64,000 nt of DNA from Stenotrophomonas maltophilia (lineage in GTDB: Bacteria; Pseudomonadota; Gammaproteobacteria; Xanthomonadales; Xanthomonadaceae), in contig NZ_LYVJ01000010.1 in the NCBI RefSeq assembly GCF_001676385.1, positions 1 to 64,000 of the forward strand, read 5' to 3'. This document shows, piece after piece, positions 8,644-17,736 of the stretch. The first letter of the stretch is position 1. Every line of letters begins with the position of its first letter. The notes beneath the pieces were generated by a model. The model worked only from the letters and a program-made list of their open reading frames with translations, had not been told where the DNA came from and did not search any database. The position numbers and the translations under genes were made by a program.

Positions 8644-9405
8644 TCAATAGGCATTCTCGCGCAGCCAGGCGTGCACGCTGCGTATGTCGGGCAGCGCGAA
8701 CACGGCCTTGCTGGGCTCGCGTTCGCCGACCAGCACGCTCCAGCCATGCTGGGCATTGGCGGCGTCGAATCCGAATTCATCGGTGAGGTCATCGCCAAGG
8801 AACACCGGCAGGCGGCCGCGGAAGGGCAGGTACTGCATCATCCGCCGCACGGCGCGGCCCTTGTCGGTGCCCACTGGAACGAACTCGACAACGTGATCCC
8901 CGGGCTGCAGGCGGTAGCTCGCACGGCCGCGCACGTGGCGATTGGCAAAGGCCTGGACGTCCTTCGCAGCGTGGGGGGCACCTCGCCAGTGCAGCGCCAG
9001 GCCGACCCCCTTTTCTTCCACCAGCACGCCGGGATGGCCGTGGGCGAAGCGCATTGCCTGCTGGTGCAGCGCGTGCAGCCAGTCGGCGGTGTCGTCGTCA
9101 TCGTGGTCGTCACGCAGCACGCGACCATTCTGGCCCCGCACTTCGTGACCATGCAGGCCGGCGGCGGGCAGTTGCAGCGGGGCGAACAGCTGGTCCAGCT
9201 GTTCAAGCGGGCGGCCGCTGACCAGTGCCACGGCACCTTCCAGGCGGTCGCTGATGCGCCCGATCGCTTCACGCACATCCGGCAGCAGCTGCACGGCATC
9301 CGGGCGTGCAGCGAATTCGATCAGGGTGCCATCAACATCGAGGAACAACGCACAGGCGTCGTCCAGCAATGGAGGTGGCGGACGCAGGGGAAGCGGTTCA
9401 GCCAT
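8644..9405 (-). CDS. otsB: Trehalose-6-phosphate phosphatase
   Basis: Codes for 253 aa with start ATG 9405 (9417 is a possible alternative). It is a HAD-superfamily phosphatase: motif I is LDVDGTLIEF with nucleophile Asp23 and Asp25, motif II is the LVSGRP region, and the late GDDLTDEFGF is motif IV. The EKKG-like VEEKGVGLALHWR block is typical of OtsB. It converts trehalose-6-phosphate, made by OtsA, into trehalose. It is the first gene of the minus-strand operon, with 41 bp to the GH15 gene. Confidence 0.93.
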   Translation of the reverse strand: MAEPLPLRPPPPLLDDACALFLDVDGTLIEFAARPDAVQLLPDVREAIGRISDRLEGAVALVSGRPLEQLDQLFAPLQLPAAGLHGHEVRGQNGRVLRDDHDDDDTADWLHALHQQAMRFAHGHPGVLVEEKGVGLALHWRGAPHAAKDVQAFANRHVRGRASYRLQPGDHVVEFVPVGTDKGRAVRRMMQYLPFRGRLPVFLGDDLTDEFGFDAANAQHGWSVLVGEREPSKAVFALPDIRSVHAWLRENAY

Positions 9406-9468
9406 GCAGCCCAGCATGCCAGCGTGAGCGTGTACGGCAGGTCGAGGGCAGGCTGCGACCCTGCTTCT

Positions 9469-9628
9469 GTGGGTGCCGGCCGTTGGCCGGCACGGCAGGT
9501 CCGCCTGCAGTGTGCCCAGGCGGTGCGGACCAACGGTCCGCACCCACCCAAAGCAGATCCGCACCCGGATCACGAAGCTGCCGGCCAGCGGCCGGCACTA
9601 CCGTGTCGTGCGGACCAACGGTCCGCAC
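9469..9628. repeat. Cluster of four short palindromic repeats
   Basis: Four hairpin units lie in 160 bp. GTGGG-headed CCGGCC palindromes are at 9469-9493 and, inverted with a GTAG head, at 9577-9601. Two identical units with the core CGGACCAACGGTCCG are at 9523-9543 and 9608-9628. They fill the space between otsB and the TonB receptor stop and match the REP-like intergenic class found across this window. Confidence 0.75.
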
Positions 9629-9641
9629 CTACCCAATGCGA

Positions 9642-12077
9642 TCAGAACGTATAGCGGACGCGTCCATAGTAATACGCACCATTGCTGCCGATCGGCGACA
9701 GCACGTCGTACGGCAGGTTGCCGAAGTAGTGGATATCGCTGTTGGAGCGATCCGGGTAGTTGTCGGTCAGGTTCTGCCCGCCGATGGCCACGCTCCAGCG
9801 CGGAGTGATGCGGTACTCGATTTCCGCATCCAGCTGCCATTCGGCCTGGTAGGTCTGGCGCGGGATGTAGCCGTCACCGAAGTTGAACACGCGGGTGGCG
9901 CTGCCGTATCGGTTCACGCGGCTGCTCAGTGACCAGTGGTCGTTGCTCCAGGCCGCCGAGAAACTGCCGCGCGTACGCGGGGTGGCATCGGTCAGGGTGT
10001 TGGTTTCCTCGATGCCGAACAGCACGTAGTCCGGGTCCAGCGCCCGCAGTTGCGCCGGCGTGGCCAGTACATTCTTCAGCGTGGTCTTGGTGTAGGCGTA
10101 GGTGCCGGTCAGCAGCAGCTGGCCATCGCCGAGCGACTGCCGCCAGTTGGTCACCAGCTCGGCGCCGCGGGTGCGGGTATCGGCGGCATTGACGAAGAAG
10201 CTGGCGCTCTGCAGGCCGCTGACGCCGTAGTTGGCGGCCACGTAGTCGGTCAGTGCATCGCCGGTGATGCTCTCCGACAGTGCGATGCGATCGTCGATGT
10301 CGATCTGGAAGAAGTCCAGCGACAGGTCGAAGTGTTCGCCGATGCGGCTGGTGAAGCCCAACGACGTGTTGATCGATTTTTCCGGCTTCAGATCCTGCGC
10401 ACCAAGCCCTCGCGCAATCGGATTGTTGACCGACAGCAGGCGGCCCTGCACCAGCTGGCCGCCGGCGTTGTAGCCGGTGGAGGTGGATTCGTAGCCGATC
10501 TGCGCCAGCGACGGCGCGCGGAAGTTGTTGGAGATCGCGCCGCGCAGCGCGAAGGCCGGAGTGAATTCGTAGCGCAGGCCGAGCTTGCCGGTCAGCTCGC
10601 CGCCGAAATCGTCGTTGTGCTCGAAGCGCGCGGCCAGGTCGGTGGAGAACTTTTCGCCGAACTGGCTGGACAGGCTGGCATAGGCGCTGGCCACGTCGCG
10701 CGACAGCGTCGCAGCATCCTGCGGGGTCAGGCCGCCGCCGGCCTGTGAACCGGTCGGACGGTCGGTGTACGGGCCGGCGGCATAGCTGGCCGGGTCGCCG
10801 GGACGGGTCTGGTAGCGCTCATGGCGCGCTTCCACGCCCAGACCCAGGGTGTGGCTGATGTTGTCGCTCTGGGCGAACACGCGGCTCAGATCAAGGTTGC
10901 CCACGGTCTGTGCGTACTGGTAATCGGCGGTCTTGAAGCGGGTCGGGCTGGTCGGGCCCAGCGAGGCGTTGAGCGAATCACGCAGGCGGTAGGTGAAATC
11001 GTTCTGGCCGTAGTCCAGGCTGCCGTCGTAGCTCCATTCGCCCCACTGCCCGCGTACACCGGCCACGGACTGCACGTCGCGGTTCTCGCCCTCGGAGATC
11101 GGCCGGTAACCGTTCGGATAGACCTCCTTCCAGTTGGCATCGCCATCGGGATAACGGAAGTAATTCGCGCCATGGGTATCACGCTGGTTGAACGTGCCGA
11201 ACGCGTAGAACGTCGAGGTCTGGCCCACCGGGATCTCGGTGTTCAGCCAGAGGTTGATGTCCTTGCTCCTGCCATCGCCCAGCACGTAGTTGCGCTTGCC
11301 CTGCAGCGCCAGGTTGTCCGGGGTCTGGTCCCACGGCGGGATCTGGTCGAAGCCGGCACGGTTGGTGCCGTTGCGGTGCTTGTATTCCAGGCCGACGCGC
11401 AGGAAGCCGCCGTCCTCGCCAAGCGAGGTACCGACCTTGGCGCTGAAGTTGCCGGTCTGGCCGTCGGTGAGGGTGCGTCCGATCGGCTTGAGATCGGTGT
11501 GGTTGGCACCGTAGCTGGCCTCGATCTCGCCACCGTCGCCGCCGTTGTCGAGGATCACGTTGATCACGCCGGCCACGGCGTCCGATCCGTACAGCGCACC
11601 GGCGCCATCGCGCAGCACTTCAATGCGCTTGATCGCGCTGACCGGGATCGAATTGAAATCGACCGGGGTGGTGCCCTTGCCGATCTTGCTGTCGGTGTTG
11701 ACCAGCGCGGTGTGGTGGCGGCGCTTGCCGTTGACCAGCACCAGCACCTGGTCTGGCGACAGGCCGCGCAGCTGCGCGGCGCGTACGTGGTCGGCGCCGC
11801 CGGAGTTGGATTGGCGCGGGAAGTTGAACGACGGCAGCAGCGCCTGCAGTGCACTGCCAAGCTCACCGTTGACCACGCCGGCCTTGCGGATGTCCTCGGC
11901 GGTGAGCACGTCCACCGGCGAGGTGGATTCGAGCACGGTGCGGTCGGCGGCGCGGGTACCGGTGACGATCACCGTGTCCAGGTTGGTGGCGTCCTGGGCC
12001 AGGGCCGGGACGGCAGCGGAGGAAAGCGCGAGGGCGATGGCGAGGCCGAGCGGCGACGCGGGCAAGCGGGCGGACAT
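9642..12077 (-). CDS. TonB-dependent receptor, outer membrane
   Basis: Codes for 811 aa. ATG 12077 has GGAG upstream and opens a signal peptide (PLGLAIALALSSAAVPALAQ). The mature N-terminus has the common TBDR sequence LDTVIVTGTRAADR, followed by a plug with LRGLSPDQVLVLVNGKRRH and VLRDGAGALYGSDAVAGVIN. The beta-barrel runs to the terminal Phe in YYYGRVRYTF, as expected for BAM-dependent insertion. The substrate cannot be read from the sequence; siderophores, vitamin B12 and oligosaccharides are typical. It is monocistronic, and its promoter region holds a CATCCGGATG palindrome. It is a paralogue of the receptor at 29019-31406. Confidence 0.92.
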   Translation of the reverse strand: MSARLPASPLGLAIALALSSAAVPALAQDATNLDTVIVTGTRAADRTVLESTSPVDVLTAEDIRKAGVVNGELGSALQALLPSFNFPRQSNSGGADHVRAAQLRGLSPDQVLVLVNGKRRHHTALVNTDSKIGKGTTPVDFNSIPVSAIKRIEVLRDGAGALYGSDAVAGVINVILDNGGDGGEIEASYGANHTDLKPIGRTLTDGQTGNFSAKVGTSLGEDGGFLRVGLEYKHRNGTNRAGFDQIPPWDQTPDNLALQGKRNYVLGDGRSKDINLWLNTEIPVGQTSTFYAFGTFNQRDTHGANYFRYPDGDANWKEVYPNGYRPISEGENRDVQSVAGVRGQWGEWSYDGSLDYGQNDFTYRLRDSLNASLGPTSPTRFKTADYQYAQTVGNLDLSRVFAQSDNISHTLGLGVEARHERYQTRPGDPASYAAGPYTDRPTGSQAGGGLTPQDAATLSRDVASAYASLSSQFGEKFSTDLAARFEHNDDFGGELTGKLGLRYEFTPAFALRGAISNNFRAPSLAQIGYESTSTGYNAGGQLVQGRLLSVNNPIARGLGAQDLKPEKSINTSLGFTSRIGEHFDLSLDFFQIDIDDRIALSESITGDALTDYVAANYGVSGLQSASFFVNAADTRTRGAELVTNWRQSLGDGQLLLTGTYAYTKTTLKNVLATPAQLRALDPDYVLFGIEETNTLTDATPRTRGSFSAAWSNDHWSLSSRVNRYGSATRVFNFGDGYIPRQTYQAEWQLDAEIEYRITPRWSVAIGGQNLTDNYPDRSNSDIHYFGNLPYDVLSPIGSNGAYYYGRVRYTF

Positions 12078-12119
12078 AGGGACTCCAGCAACAACGACGA
12101 CGGGAAGGGGGGAGATAGT

Positions 12120-12160
12120 TTCACTTACATCCATCCGGATGAAGCGATATATTATCTTCG
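12120..12160 (-). promoter_or_regulatory. Candidate operator with palindrome CATCCGGATG
   Basis: The sequence around 12128-12155 contains CATCCGGATG next to an AT-rich GATATATTATC, which stands out in this GC-rich DNA. It is 50-80 bp upstream of the TonB receptor start, where an operator would sit. The binding factor is unknown. Confidence 0.4.
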
Positions 12161-12291
12161 CGTGATGGCCGGTGCCGATGCAAGTCCCTGCCAGTCCGGC
12201 ATGAGCTGATGCGCGGTTGGCATCAGCACGCCGGGCCGGTGGCGCTGTACGCTGCCGGCTCGCCTTGTCCCCTTCCCCCGGAGCTGTACCG

Positions 12292-12774
12292 ATGAAACAC
12301 CTTGGCCTCGTCCTTGCCGTGCTGCTGGCCACCGGCGGCTGCGCCAGCCTCTCTTCGCAGGCGCCCAGCGCCTATGCCACGGCCACCACCGCCGAATTGA
12401 AGGGTGATGCCGCCCGCCCCTCCGCCGGCCATGGCTGGGTGCGCAGCGAACTGTATTTCGGCGTGGGCGAGGAGCAGGGCGCCGGCAACCGACCGCAGGC
12501 CGACACCATCAGCGAGGCGCAGTGGCGCACCTTCCTGGACAAGCAAGTGACCCCGCGCTTCCCGGATGGCCTGACCGTGTTCGATGCCTACGGCCAGTGG
12601 CTGTTCCGCGGCGATGCCGCGCCCAACCGCCTGCGTACCAAGGTGCTGGTGGTGCTGCACGAGGATACCCCGCAGCGCCGCGCCGACATCGAGGCGATCC
12701 GCCAGGCGTGGAAGCAGCAGACCAGGCATCAGTCGGTGCTGTGGTCGCGGCAGCCGGTTGACGTATCGTTCTGA
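12292..12774 (+). CDS. DUF3574 domain-containing lipoprotein
   Basis: Codes for 160 aa from ATG 12292, preceded by CCGGAG. It has a lipoprotein signal (KHLGLVLAVLLATGGC, lipobox Cys17). The rest matches DUF3574: WVRSELYFGVGEEQG, then a conserved W-R-x-F-L-D-x-x-V-T-P-R-F-P-D-G-L-T-V block and a late Q-W-L-F-R-G. The function is unknown, and it would sit on a membrane facing the periplasm. It is 36 bp before the next gene and may be co-transcribed. Confidence 0.82.
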   Translation: MKHLGLVLAVLLATGGCASLSSQAPSAYATATTAELKGDAARPSAGHGWVRSELYFGVGEEQGAGNRPQADTISEAQWRTFLDKQVTPRFPDGLTVFDAYGQWLFRGDAAPNRLRTKVLVVLHEDTPQRRADIEAIRQAWKQQTRHQSVLWSRQPVDVSF

Positions 12775-12810
12775 CCTGAAGGCGCCATCGTGGCGTCACA
12801 GGGATCGACG

Positions 12811-13668
12811 ATGAGACACAGGGACCAGGTGCTGGGCCTGTTGCTGGCAGGCCTTTGCCTGCCAGCGGTACAGGCGAGTGAGAACGACGGCAAAGCACTA
12901 CGGTTCCAGGCCGCCACGCACGTGCAGGCGCATGCCGATCCCCGGCCGGATGGCAGCATCGCGGTGCAGCTGTCGCCGTCCGGCGAGCGCCAGACGCTGG
13001 CAGGCGCGGCCGATGCGGACGGCGATTCGCGATGGTCGCTTGAAGACGTCGATTTCGATGGCTACCCGGAACTGGTTGCACGAGCACCGGTGGGCATGGT
13101 CAATGAAGCGGTGGCGGTGTACCGGTTCGATCCGGCCAGTGGCGGGTTCCGCGCGCTGCAGGCTGAAACCCACGGCAGGGAAAGCTGCGGCGAGCTGATG
13201 GGGCTGACGGTCGACCGTCCCAGCCGCACCCTGGCCAGCAGTTGCCGCAGCGGCCCCATGTGGTACACCGACCAGTACCGGTTTGCAGGCGCGAAACTCT
13301 ACCTGTACCGCGCCGAGCGCATGTTGATGCTGGGCGACACGTTGAACGCCGCGCTGCATTGGGAACAGGCCGACGAGCAGGGCCCGCTGGCGGTCTGGCG
13401 TACCTATGATGCCGCCGGCCGGGTGCTGGAAAGTGCCATTGCCGATGGCCTGGGCGCACCGCCGGGTGGACCACTGCGTAGTCAGCAGGCCACCGTGGCA
13501 CCCACGCGGCTGTTCCTGTTCGACCAACCCGGCGCATCCAGTACCAAGCGCTACCTGGTGCAGGGCGATCGTGTGGAACTGCTGGATGAACAGGACGGTT
13601 GGGTGAAGCTGCGCTACCGCAACCCGAAAAGCGGTGCAGTGGAGGGTTGGATCAACGTCAATGATTGA
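12811..13668 (+). CDS. Secreted protein with C-terminal SH3-like segment (XAC2610-like)
   Basis: Codes for 285 aa from ATG 12811 (a GTG at 12790 is possible). The signal peptide (LGLLLAGLCLPAVQAS) indicates export. The middle has an aspartate-rich DADGDSRWSLEDVDFDGYPELV segment, similar to FG-GAP/calcium-loop repeats and to the XAC2610 group of xanthomonad proteins. The C-terminus (RYLVQGDRVELLDEQDGWVKLRY…GWINVND) looks like a bacterial SH3 domain. The role is unknown; wall or sugar binding in the periplasm is only a guess from the SH3-like end. Confidence 0.65.
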   Translation: MRHRDQVLGLLLAGLCLPAVQASENDGKALRFQAATHVQAHADPRPDGSIAVQLSPSGERQTLAGAADADGDSRWSLEDVDFDGYPELVARAPVGMVNEAVAVYRFDPASGGFRALQAETHGRESCGELMGLTVDRPSRTLASSCRSGPMWYTDQYRFAGAKLYLYRAERMLMLGDTLNAALHWEQADEQGPLAVWRTYDAAGRVLESAIADGLGAPPGGPLRSQQATVAPTRLFLFDQPGASSTKRYLVQGDRVELLDEQDGWVKLRYRNPKSGAVEGWINVND

Positions 13669-13776
13669 CGAGAGGTCTACCCGCAGTTTGCACATCGAGG
13701 CAATGGGCAACTTGCCCACGGAGGCATCACTTCATCGGGTCTAGCCTCGGACGTCCCCCGTTCGAGGATGTATCCG

Positions 13777-15495
13777 ATGAGCAAGCGCGTTGCCGAGATC
13801 GTTGTCGATACCCTGCAGCAGGCGGGCGTCCGCCGCTGTTATGGCATCGTTGGCGACACCTTGAATCACGTGACCGATGCCCTGCACCGCAGTGAAATCG
13901 ACTGGGTGCATGTACGCCATGAGGAAGTAGCAGCGTTTGCCGCCGGCGCCGACTCACTGGTGAGTGGTGAGTTGACCGCCTGTGCGGGCTCCTGTGGTCC
14001 CGGTGGCCTGCATTTCATCAACGGTGTGTTCGAGAGCAATCGCAATCGTGCGCCGATGGTGCTGATCGCCAGCCAAGTGGTGACCAGCGAGCTGGGCATG
14101 GAATTCCCGCAGGAAGTGGATTTCAAGGCGGTGTACGCCAGTTGTTCGGTGTTCTGCGAGCAGGTGCACAGCCCGGAGCAGGCACGACGCGTGGTGGCCC
14201 TGGCCTGCCAGGCGGCAATCAGCCGCCGCGGCGTGGCGGTGGTGATCCTGCCGGCCGACATCAGCCAGGCCGAGGTGAAGCACGATGTGCCGTTCTCGGT
14301 GCACTACACCCAGCCGGTGCTGCGCCCGTCGGATGCCGAACTGCAGCGCATCGCCGAACTGCTGGGGCAGGGCAAGCGCATCGGCGTCTATGCCGGTGCC
14401 GGTTGCCAGGGCGCACACGCGCAGCTGCGGGAGCTGGCCCGGCGCCTGCAGGCCCCGGTCGCGCACACCTCGCGCGCCAAGGACTTCGTCGAGCCGGACA
14501 ACCCGTACAACATGGGCATGACCGGCATCTTCGGCATCGAATCCGGCTTCCACACGCTGATGGAATGCGACACGCTGCTGCTGCTTGGTGCCGACTTCGC
14601 CTGGGGCCAGTTCTACCCGGAAAAGGCCACGATCATCCAGGTCGACCGCGACGGCAGCCACCTCGGCCGCCGCCATCCGGTGAGCCTGGGCGTGGTCGGT
14701 GACATCGCACCGACGCTGGACGCACTGCTGCGGATGCTGCCGCCACGCGAGGACAGCAGTTTCCTGGACGAATGCATCGAGCGTCGCGACAGGGCTTTGA
14801 AGAAGCGCGAGCAGGAAGAGCAGCCGGGCGAGGGTGAACTGATCCACCCGCAGCACCTCACTGCGCTGCTGTCGAAGTACGCCAGCGACGATGCACTGTT
14901 CACCGCCGACGGCGGCTCGCCGATGGTGTGGGTGTTGCGGCATATCCGGGTGAATGGCCGTCGCCGCACGCTGACCAGCCTGCTGCACGGCACGATGGCC
15001 AACGCGATGCCGCAGGCGCTGGGCCTGCAGAAAGCGTTCCCGGGCCGGCAGGTGATCTCGCTGTCGGGCGATGGTGGCCTGGCGATGCTGCTGGGTGACC
15101 TGCTGACCGCGGTGCAGGAGGACCTGCCGATCAAGGTGGTCGTGTTCAACAACGGCTCGCTGAATTTCGTCGAGCTGGAACAGAAGGTGGAAGGCCTGCT
15201 GGACAACTACACCGACCTGAAGAACCCGGACTTCGGGCGCCTGGCCGAGGTGATCGGCTTCCACGGCCGCACCGTGACCCGCAGCGAGGATCTGGAAGAG
15301 GCGGTGCAGGATTTCCTGGCGCAGCGCGGCCCGGCGCTGCTGGATGTGCATACCAGCCGTGCCGAACTGGTGATGCCGCCGCAGATCGAGGCCAAGCAGG
15401 TGGCCGGTACGGCGCTGTATGCGGCCAAGGCGGTGTTGAACGGCCGCTTCGACGACGTGAAGCATCTGTTGGTGGACAACTTCCTGAAGAAGTAG
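13777..15495 (+). CDS. poxB: Thiamine-diphosphate enzyme, PoxB-like (pyruvate oxidase/dehydrogenase type)
   Basis: Codes for 572 aa from ATG 13777, spaced about 9 bp after GAGG; ATG 13768 is too close to that site. All three ThDP-enzyme domains are present: an N-terminal Pyr domain with catalytic Glu ~50 in HVRHEEVAAF, a central FAD/DHP-like domain (GVYAGAGCQGA…ARRLQAPVAHTSRAKDF), and a PP domain with SGDGGLAMLLGDL…NN for Mg-ThDP near residue 430. This is the profile of ubiquinone-dependent pyruvate dehydrogenase (PoxB), which turns pyruvate into acetate and CO2 at the membrane. Acetolactate synthase-like relatives cannot be excluded, so the symbol is tentative. Confidence 0.8.
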   Translation: MSKRVAEIVVDTLQQAGVRRCYGIVGDTLNHVTDALHRSEIDWVHVRHEEVAAFAAGADSLVSGELTACAGSCGPGGLHFINGVFESNRNRAPMVLIASQVVTSELGMEFPQEVDFKAVYASCSVFCEQVHSPEQARRVVALACQAAISRRGVAVVILPADISQAEVKHDVPFSVHYTQPVLRPSDAELQRIAELLGQGKRIGVYAGAGCQGAHAQLRELARRLQAPVAHTSRAKDFVEPDNPYNMGMTGIFGIESGFHTLMECDTLLLLGADFAWGQFYPEKATIIQVDRDGSHLGRRHPVSLGVVGDIAPTLDALLRMLPPREDSSFLDECIERRDRALKKREQEEQPGEGELIHPQHLTALLSKYASDDALFTADGGSPMVWVLRHIRVNGRRRTLTSLLHGTMANAMPQALGLQKAFPGRQVISLSGDGGLAMLLGDLLTAVQEDLPIKVVVFNNGSLNFVELEQKVEGLLDNYTDLKNPDFGRLAEVIGFHGRTVTRSEDLEEAVQDFLAQRGPALLDVHTSRAELVMPPQIEAKQVAGTALYAAKAVLNGRFDDVKHLLVDNFLKK

Positions 15496-15654
15496 GGGGG
15501 CGATGCAGGGCCGTGCCCTGCACCCGCGGTAGTGCCGGCCGCTGGCCGGCCACCTCAGAAGTACGGCGGCCATCCGTGTGGTAGGTGTCGACCTTGGTCG
15601 ACACGGTAGATCCACACCATGCGTGGATAGCGTGGAAATGATCGAATTGTTCTT

Positions 15655-15720
15655 GTAGTGCCGAGCCATGCTCGGCTCAGAGGCGTCGCGTACAGCAGCC
15701 GAGCATGGGCTCGGCACTAC
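15655..15720. repeat. Inverted GTAG (SMAG-type) dimer
   Basis: Two units point at each other: GTAGTGCCGAGCCATGCTCG on the plus strand and the same family inverted, ending GGCTCGGCACTAC. Together they can fold into one long stem. This is the usual dimer arrangement of these elements. Confidence 0.8.
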
Positions 15721-15791
15721 AGCGAGAGCCTGCCTTGGCTTTGGATTTTTTGATTTTCTTCCGTGGCTGCCGCGCGCAGGAAACTGTCAGG

Positions 15792-15972
15792 GGCCGGTCG
15801 GGGTGGGCTGCGCAGGACCGTTGGCGCCATGGATGGCGCCATCGAGTCCCCATGGGTGAGGGCGCTTTGCTTGCGAAGCACTGCTTCGCAAGCGCCCGAA
15901 CGCACAGCCGCCAGCGGCTGGGCCGGTCTGGGGGTTCACGGCGGGTCCTGCGCAGCCCACCCCGACCGGCCC
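15792..15972. repeat. Nested inverted-repeat element with 29-bp perfect arms
   Basis: Perfect 29-bp arms at 15792-15820 and 15944-15972 (beginning GGGCCGGTCGGGGTGGGC) enclose 123 bp that hold three more hairpins. These are GGCGCCAT-gg-ATGGCGCC (15824-15841), a long GCTTGCGAAGCA stem (15861-15898) and AGCCGC-c-AGCGGCT (15906-15919). The whole unit can fold as a branched structure on either strand. No coding frame is convincing. Confidence 0.75.
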
Positions 15973-16125
15973 AACTCGCAATGCCAGTCGACTAGCAGTC
16001 GACTCTACCCGCGACCAGCCACGAGGGGCTCCGCCGTTGGCTGGAACCCATCATTCCACGATGGAATTGGCGCCCAGGCCCCGCTGGGCCTACCATCGGC
16101 GCTCCCCACCCCCATCGCCCCTTCC

Positions 16126-17736
16126 ATGTCCGCTCCCGCTTCCGCCGCACCGCGTCGCTGGTTTGTTGCCGGCGACTTCAACGGCTTCTTCGGCCTGGTC
16201 GTCGACAACCTCTCCATCCTCGGCTTCATCGCCATGGCCCTGGTCGGGATCTTCCAGTTCCCCGCCGACGTGGTGTTCGGCCGCATGTTTCCCGGCACGG
16301 CCTTCGGCGTGCTGGTCGGCAACCTGCTGTACACCCTGATGGCGCGACGGCTGGCGGCCCGTACTGGCCGCAACGATGTCACCGCCATGCCGCTGGGCCT
16401 GGATGCACCGACCAGCATCGGCATGGCCCTGCTGGTGCTCGGCCCGGCCTTCATCGCGTTCAAGCAGCAGGGCATGGATCCGCATGCCGCAGGCATCGCC
16501 ACCTGGCAGCTGGGCATGGCCGCGCTGGTGATCATGGGCGTGCTCAAGTTCGTGCTGTCGTTCTTCGGCGAAGCGGTCACCCGCGCGCTGCCGCGTGCCG
16601 CGCTGCTGGGCTCCATTGCTGGCATCGCACTGGTGCTGATGGGCCTGTTGCCCTTGCTGGAAACCCTGCGTTCGCCGCTGGTCGGCTTCACCACGCTGGG
16701 CCTGCTGCTGTACGTGCTGATTGCCAAGGGCAAGCTGCCGGTGCGTGGCCCGGGCGTGTTGCTGGCCTTCGTGTTCGGCACCGTGCTGTATTACGGCCTC
16801 GGCCTGGCCGGGCTGGGCGCGCCGGGTTTCCATGTGCCGGCCTGGGTCCCCCCGCAGGTGGTGCTGCCGCTGCCGACGCTCGGTTTCCTCGACGGCCTGC
16901 CCACGGCGATGACCTACCTGCCGCTGCTGCTGCCGTTCGGCCTGCTGATGGTGGTCGGTGGCATCAACGTGTCCGAAAGTGCTCGCGCGGCCGGTGATGA
17001 CTACCGCACCCGCGACATCCTGCTGGTGGAAGCGGTGGCCACATTGGTGGCCGGTGTCTGCGGCGGCGTCGCGCAGACCACGCCGTACATCGGCCAGCCC
17101 GCCTACAAGCACATGGGTGCGCGCAGCGGCTACACGCTGCTGACCGGCCTGTTCGTCGGCATCGGCGGCATGCTCGGCATCATCTCCGGGCTGGTGCAGT
17201 GGCTGCCGTTGGCGGTGCTGGCACCGATCATCGTGTACGTGGCCATTGATATCACCACCCAGGCCTTCCAGGCCACGCCGCGCCACCACGCCGGTGCGAT
17301 GGTGTTCGGTTTCCTGCCGTCGGTGGCGTACCTGCTGGCGATCAAGGCGCCGGGCTGGATCGCGCCGGACCAGCTGCCGCAGCTGGTGGCCAAGCTCGAC
17401 GGCCACGGGCTGCCGGAACTGGCGGTGATCTTCACTCTTGGCAATGGCTTCATCATCACCTCGATGCTGTGGATCTCGGCAGTGGCGGCGATGGTCGATG
17501 GCCGCCTGCGGCGTGCCTGCGGCTTCCTGCTGGTGGCCGCCGTGCTGACGCTGTTCGGCCTGATCCACTCGGTGGACCCGCGCGGCGGAATCTACCTGCC
17601 CTGGGAGCTGGACGGCCTGGCGCGCATCATCAGCTGGCAGTTCGCCGGCGCCTACGTGGCCCTGGCGGTGCTGCTGGGCCTGCTGTCGCTGCAGAAGCAG
17701 GCGGTGACGCCGCTGGATGATCGCGCCGGTCATTGA
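16126..17736 (+). CDS. NCS2-like (xanthine/uracil/AzgA-type) permease
   Basis: Codes for 536 aa from ATG 16126. It is an integral inner-membrane protein with about 12-14 hydrophobic segments. Features typical of the NCS2/AzgA group are NDVTAMPLGLDAPTS early on, VVGGINVSESARAAGDDYRTRDILLVEA in the middle (the conserved region around the substrate site) and GVCGGVAQTTPYIGQPAYKHMGARSGYTLLTGL. The transported compound, a purine, pyrimidine or similar, cannot be decided. It stands alone. Confidence 0.78.
   Translation: MSAPASAAPRRWFVAGDFNGFFGLVVDNLSILGFIAMALVGIFQFPADVVFGRMFPGTAFGVLVGNLLYTLMARRLAARTGRNDVTAMPLGLDAPTSIGMALLVLGPAFIAFKQQGMDPHAAGIATWQLGMAALVIMGVLKFVLSFFGEAVTRALPRAALLGSIAGIALVLMGLLPLLETLRSPLVGFTTLGLLLYVLIAKGKLPVRGPGVLLAFVFGTVLYYGLGLAGLGAPGFHVPAWVPPQVVLPLPTLGFLDGLPTAMTYLPLLLPFGLLMVVGGINVSESARAAGDDYRTRDILLVEAVATLVAGVCGGVAQTTPYIGQPAYKHMGARSGYTLLTGLFVGIGGMLGIISGLVQWLPLAVLAPIIVYVAIDITTQAFQATPRHHAGAMVFGFLPSVAYLLAIKAPGWIAPDQLPQLVAKLDGHGLPELAVIFTLGNGFIITSMLWISAVAAMVDGRLRRACGFLLVAAVLTLFGLIHSVDPRGGIYLPWELDGLARIISWQFAGAYVALAVLLGLLSLQKQAVTPLDDRAGH

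Larger units (their letters stand above)
15496..16125. repeat. Repeat-rich spacer: GTAG palindromes and nested inverted repeat
   Basis: This 630-bp gap has no supportable gene. Left to right it contains a TGCAGGG hairpin (15504-15522), GTAG-headed palindromes at 15529-15553, 15581-15604 and 15606-15628, a back-to-back GTAG pair at 15655-15720, and then a 181-bp nested inverted-repeat element at 15792-15972 (separate entry). A short GTCGACT repeat follows at about 15987-16003. The last 120 bp before the permease start show nothing recognisable. Confidence 0.8.

Noticed and set aside
10821..12209. Long open frame opposite the first TonB receptor
   Set aside because: It is a GC-rich antisense shadow: low-complexity Val/Ala/Gly/Arg-rich translation, no family features, and the opposite strand codes a complete receptor.
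15500..15972. CRISPR array in the repeat-rich spacer
   Set aside because: The units differ in sequence and spacing and are palindromic hairpins in mixed orientation. There is no regular repeat-spacer pattern and no cas gene.
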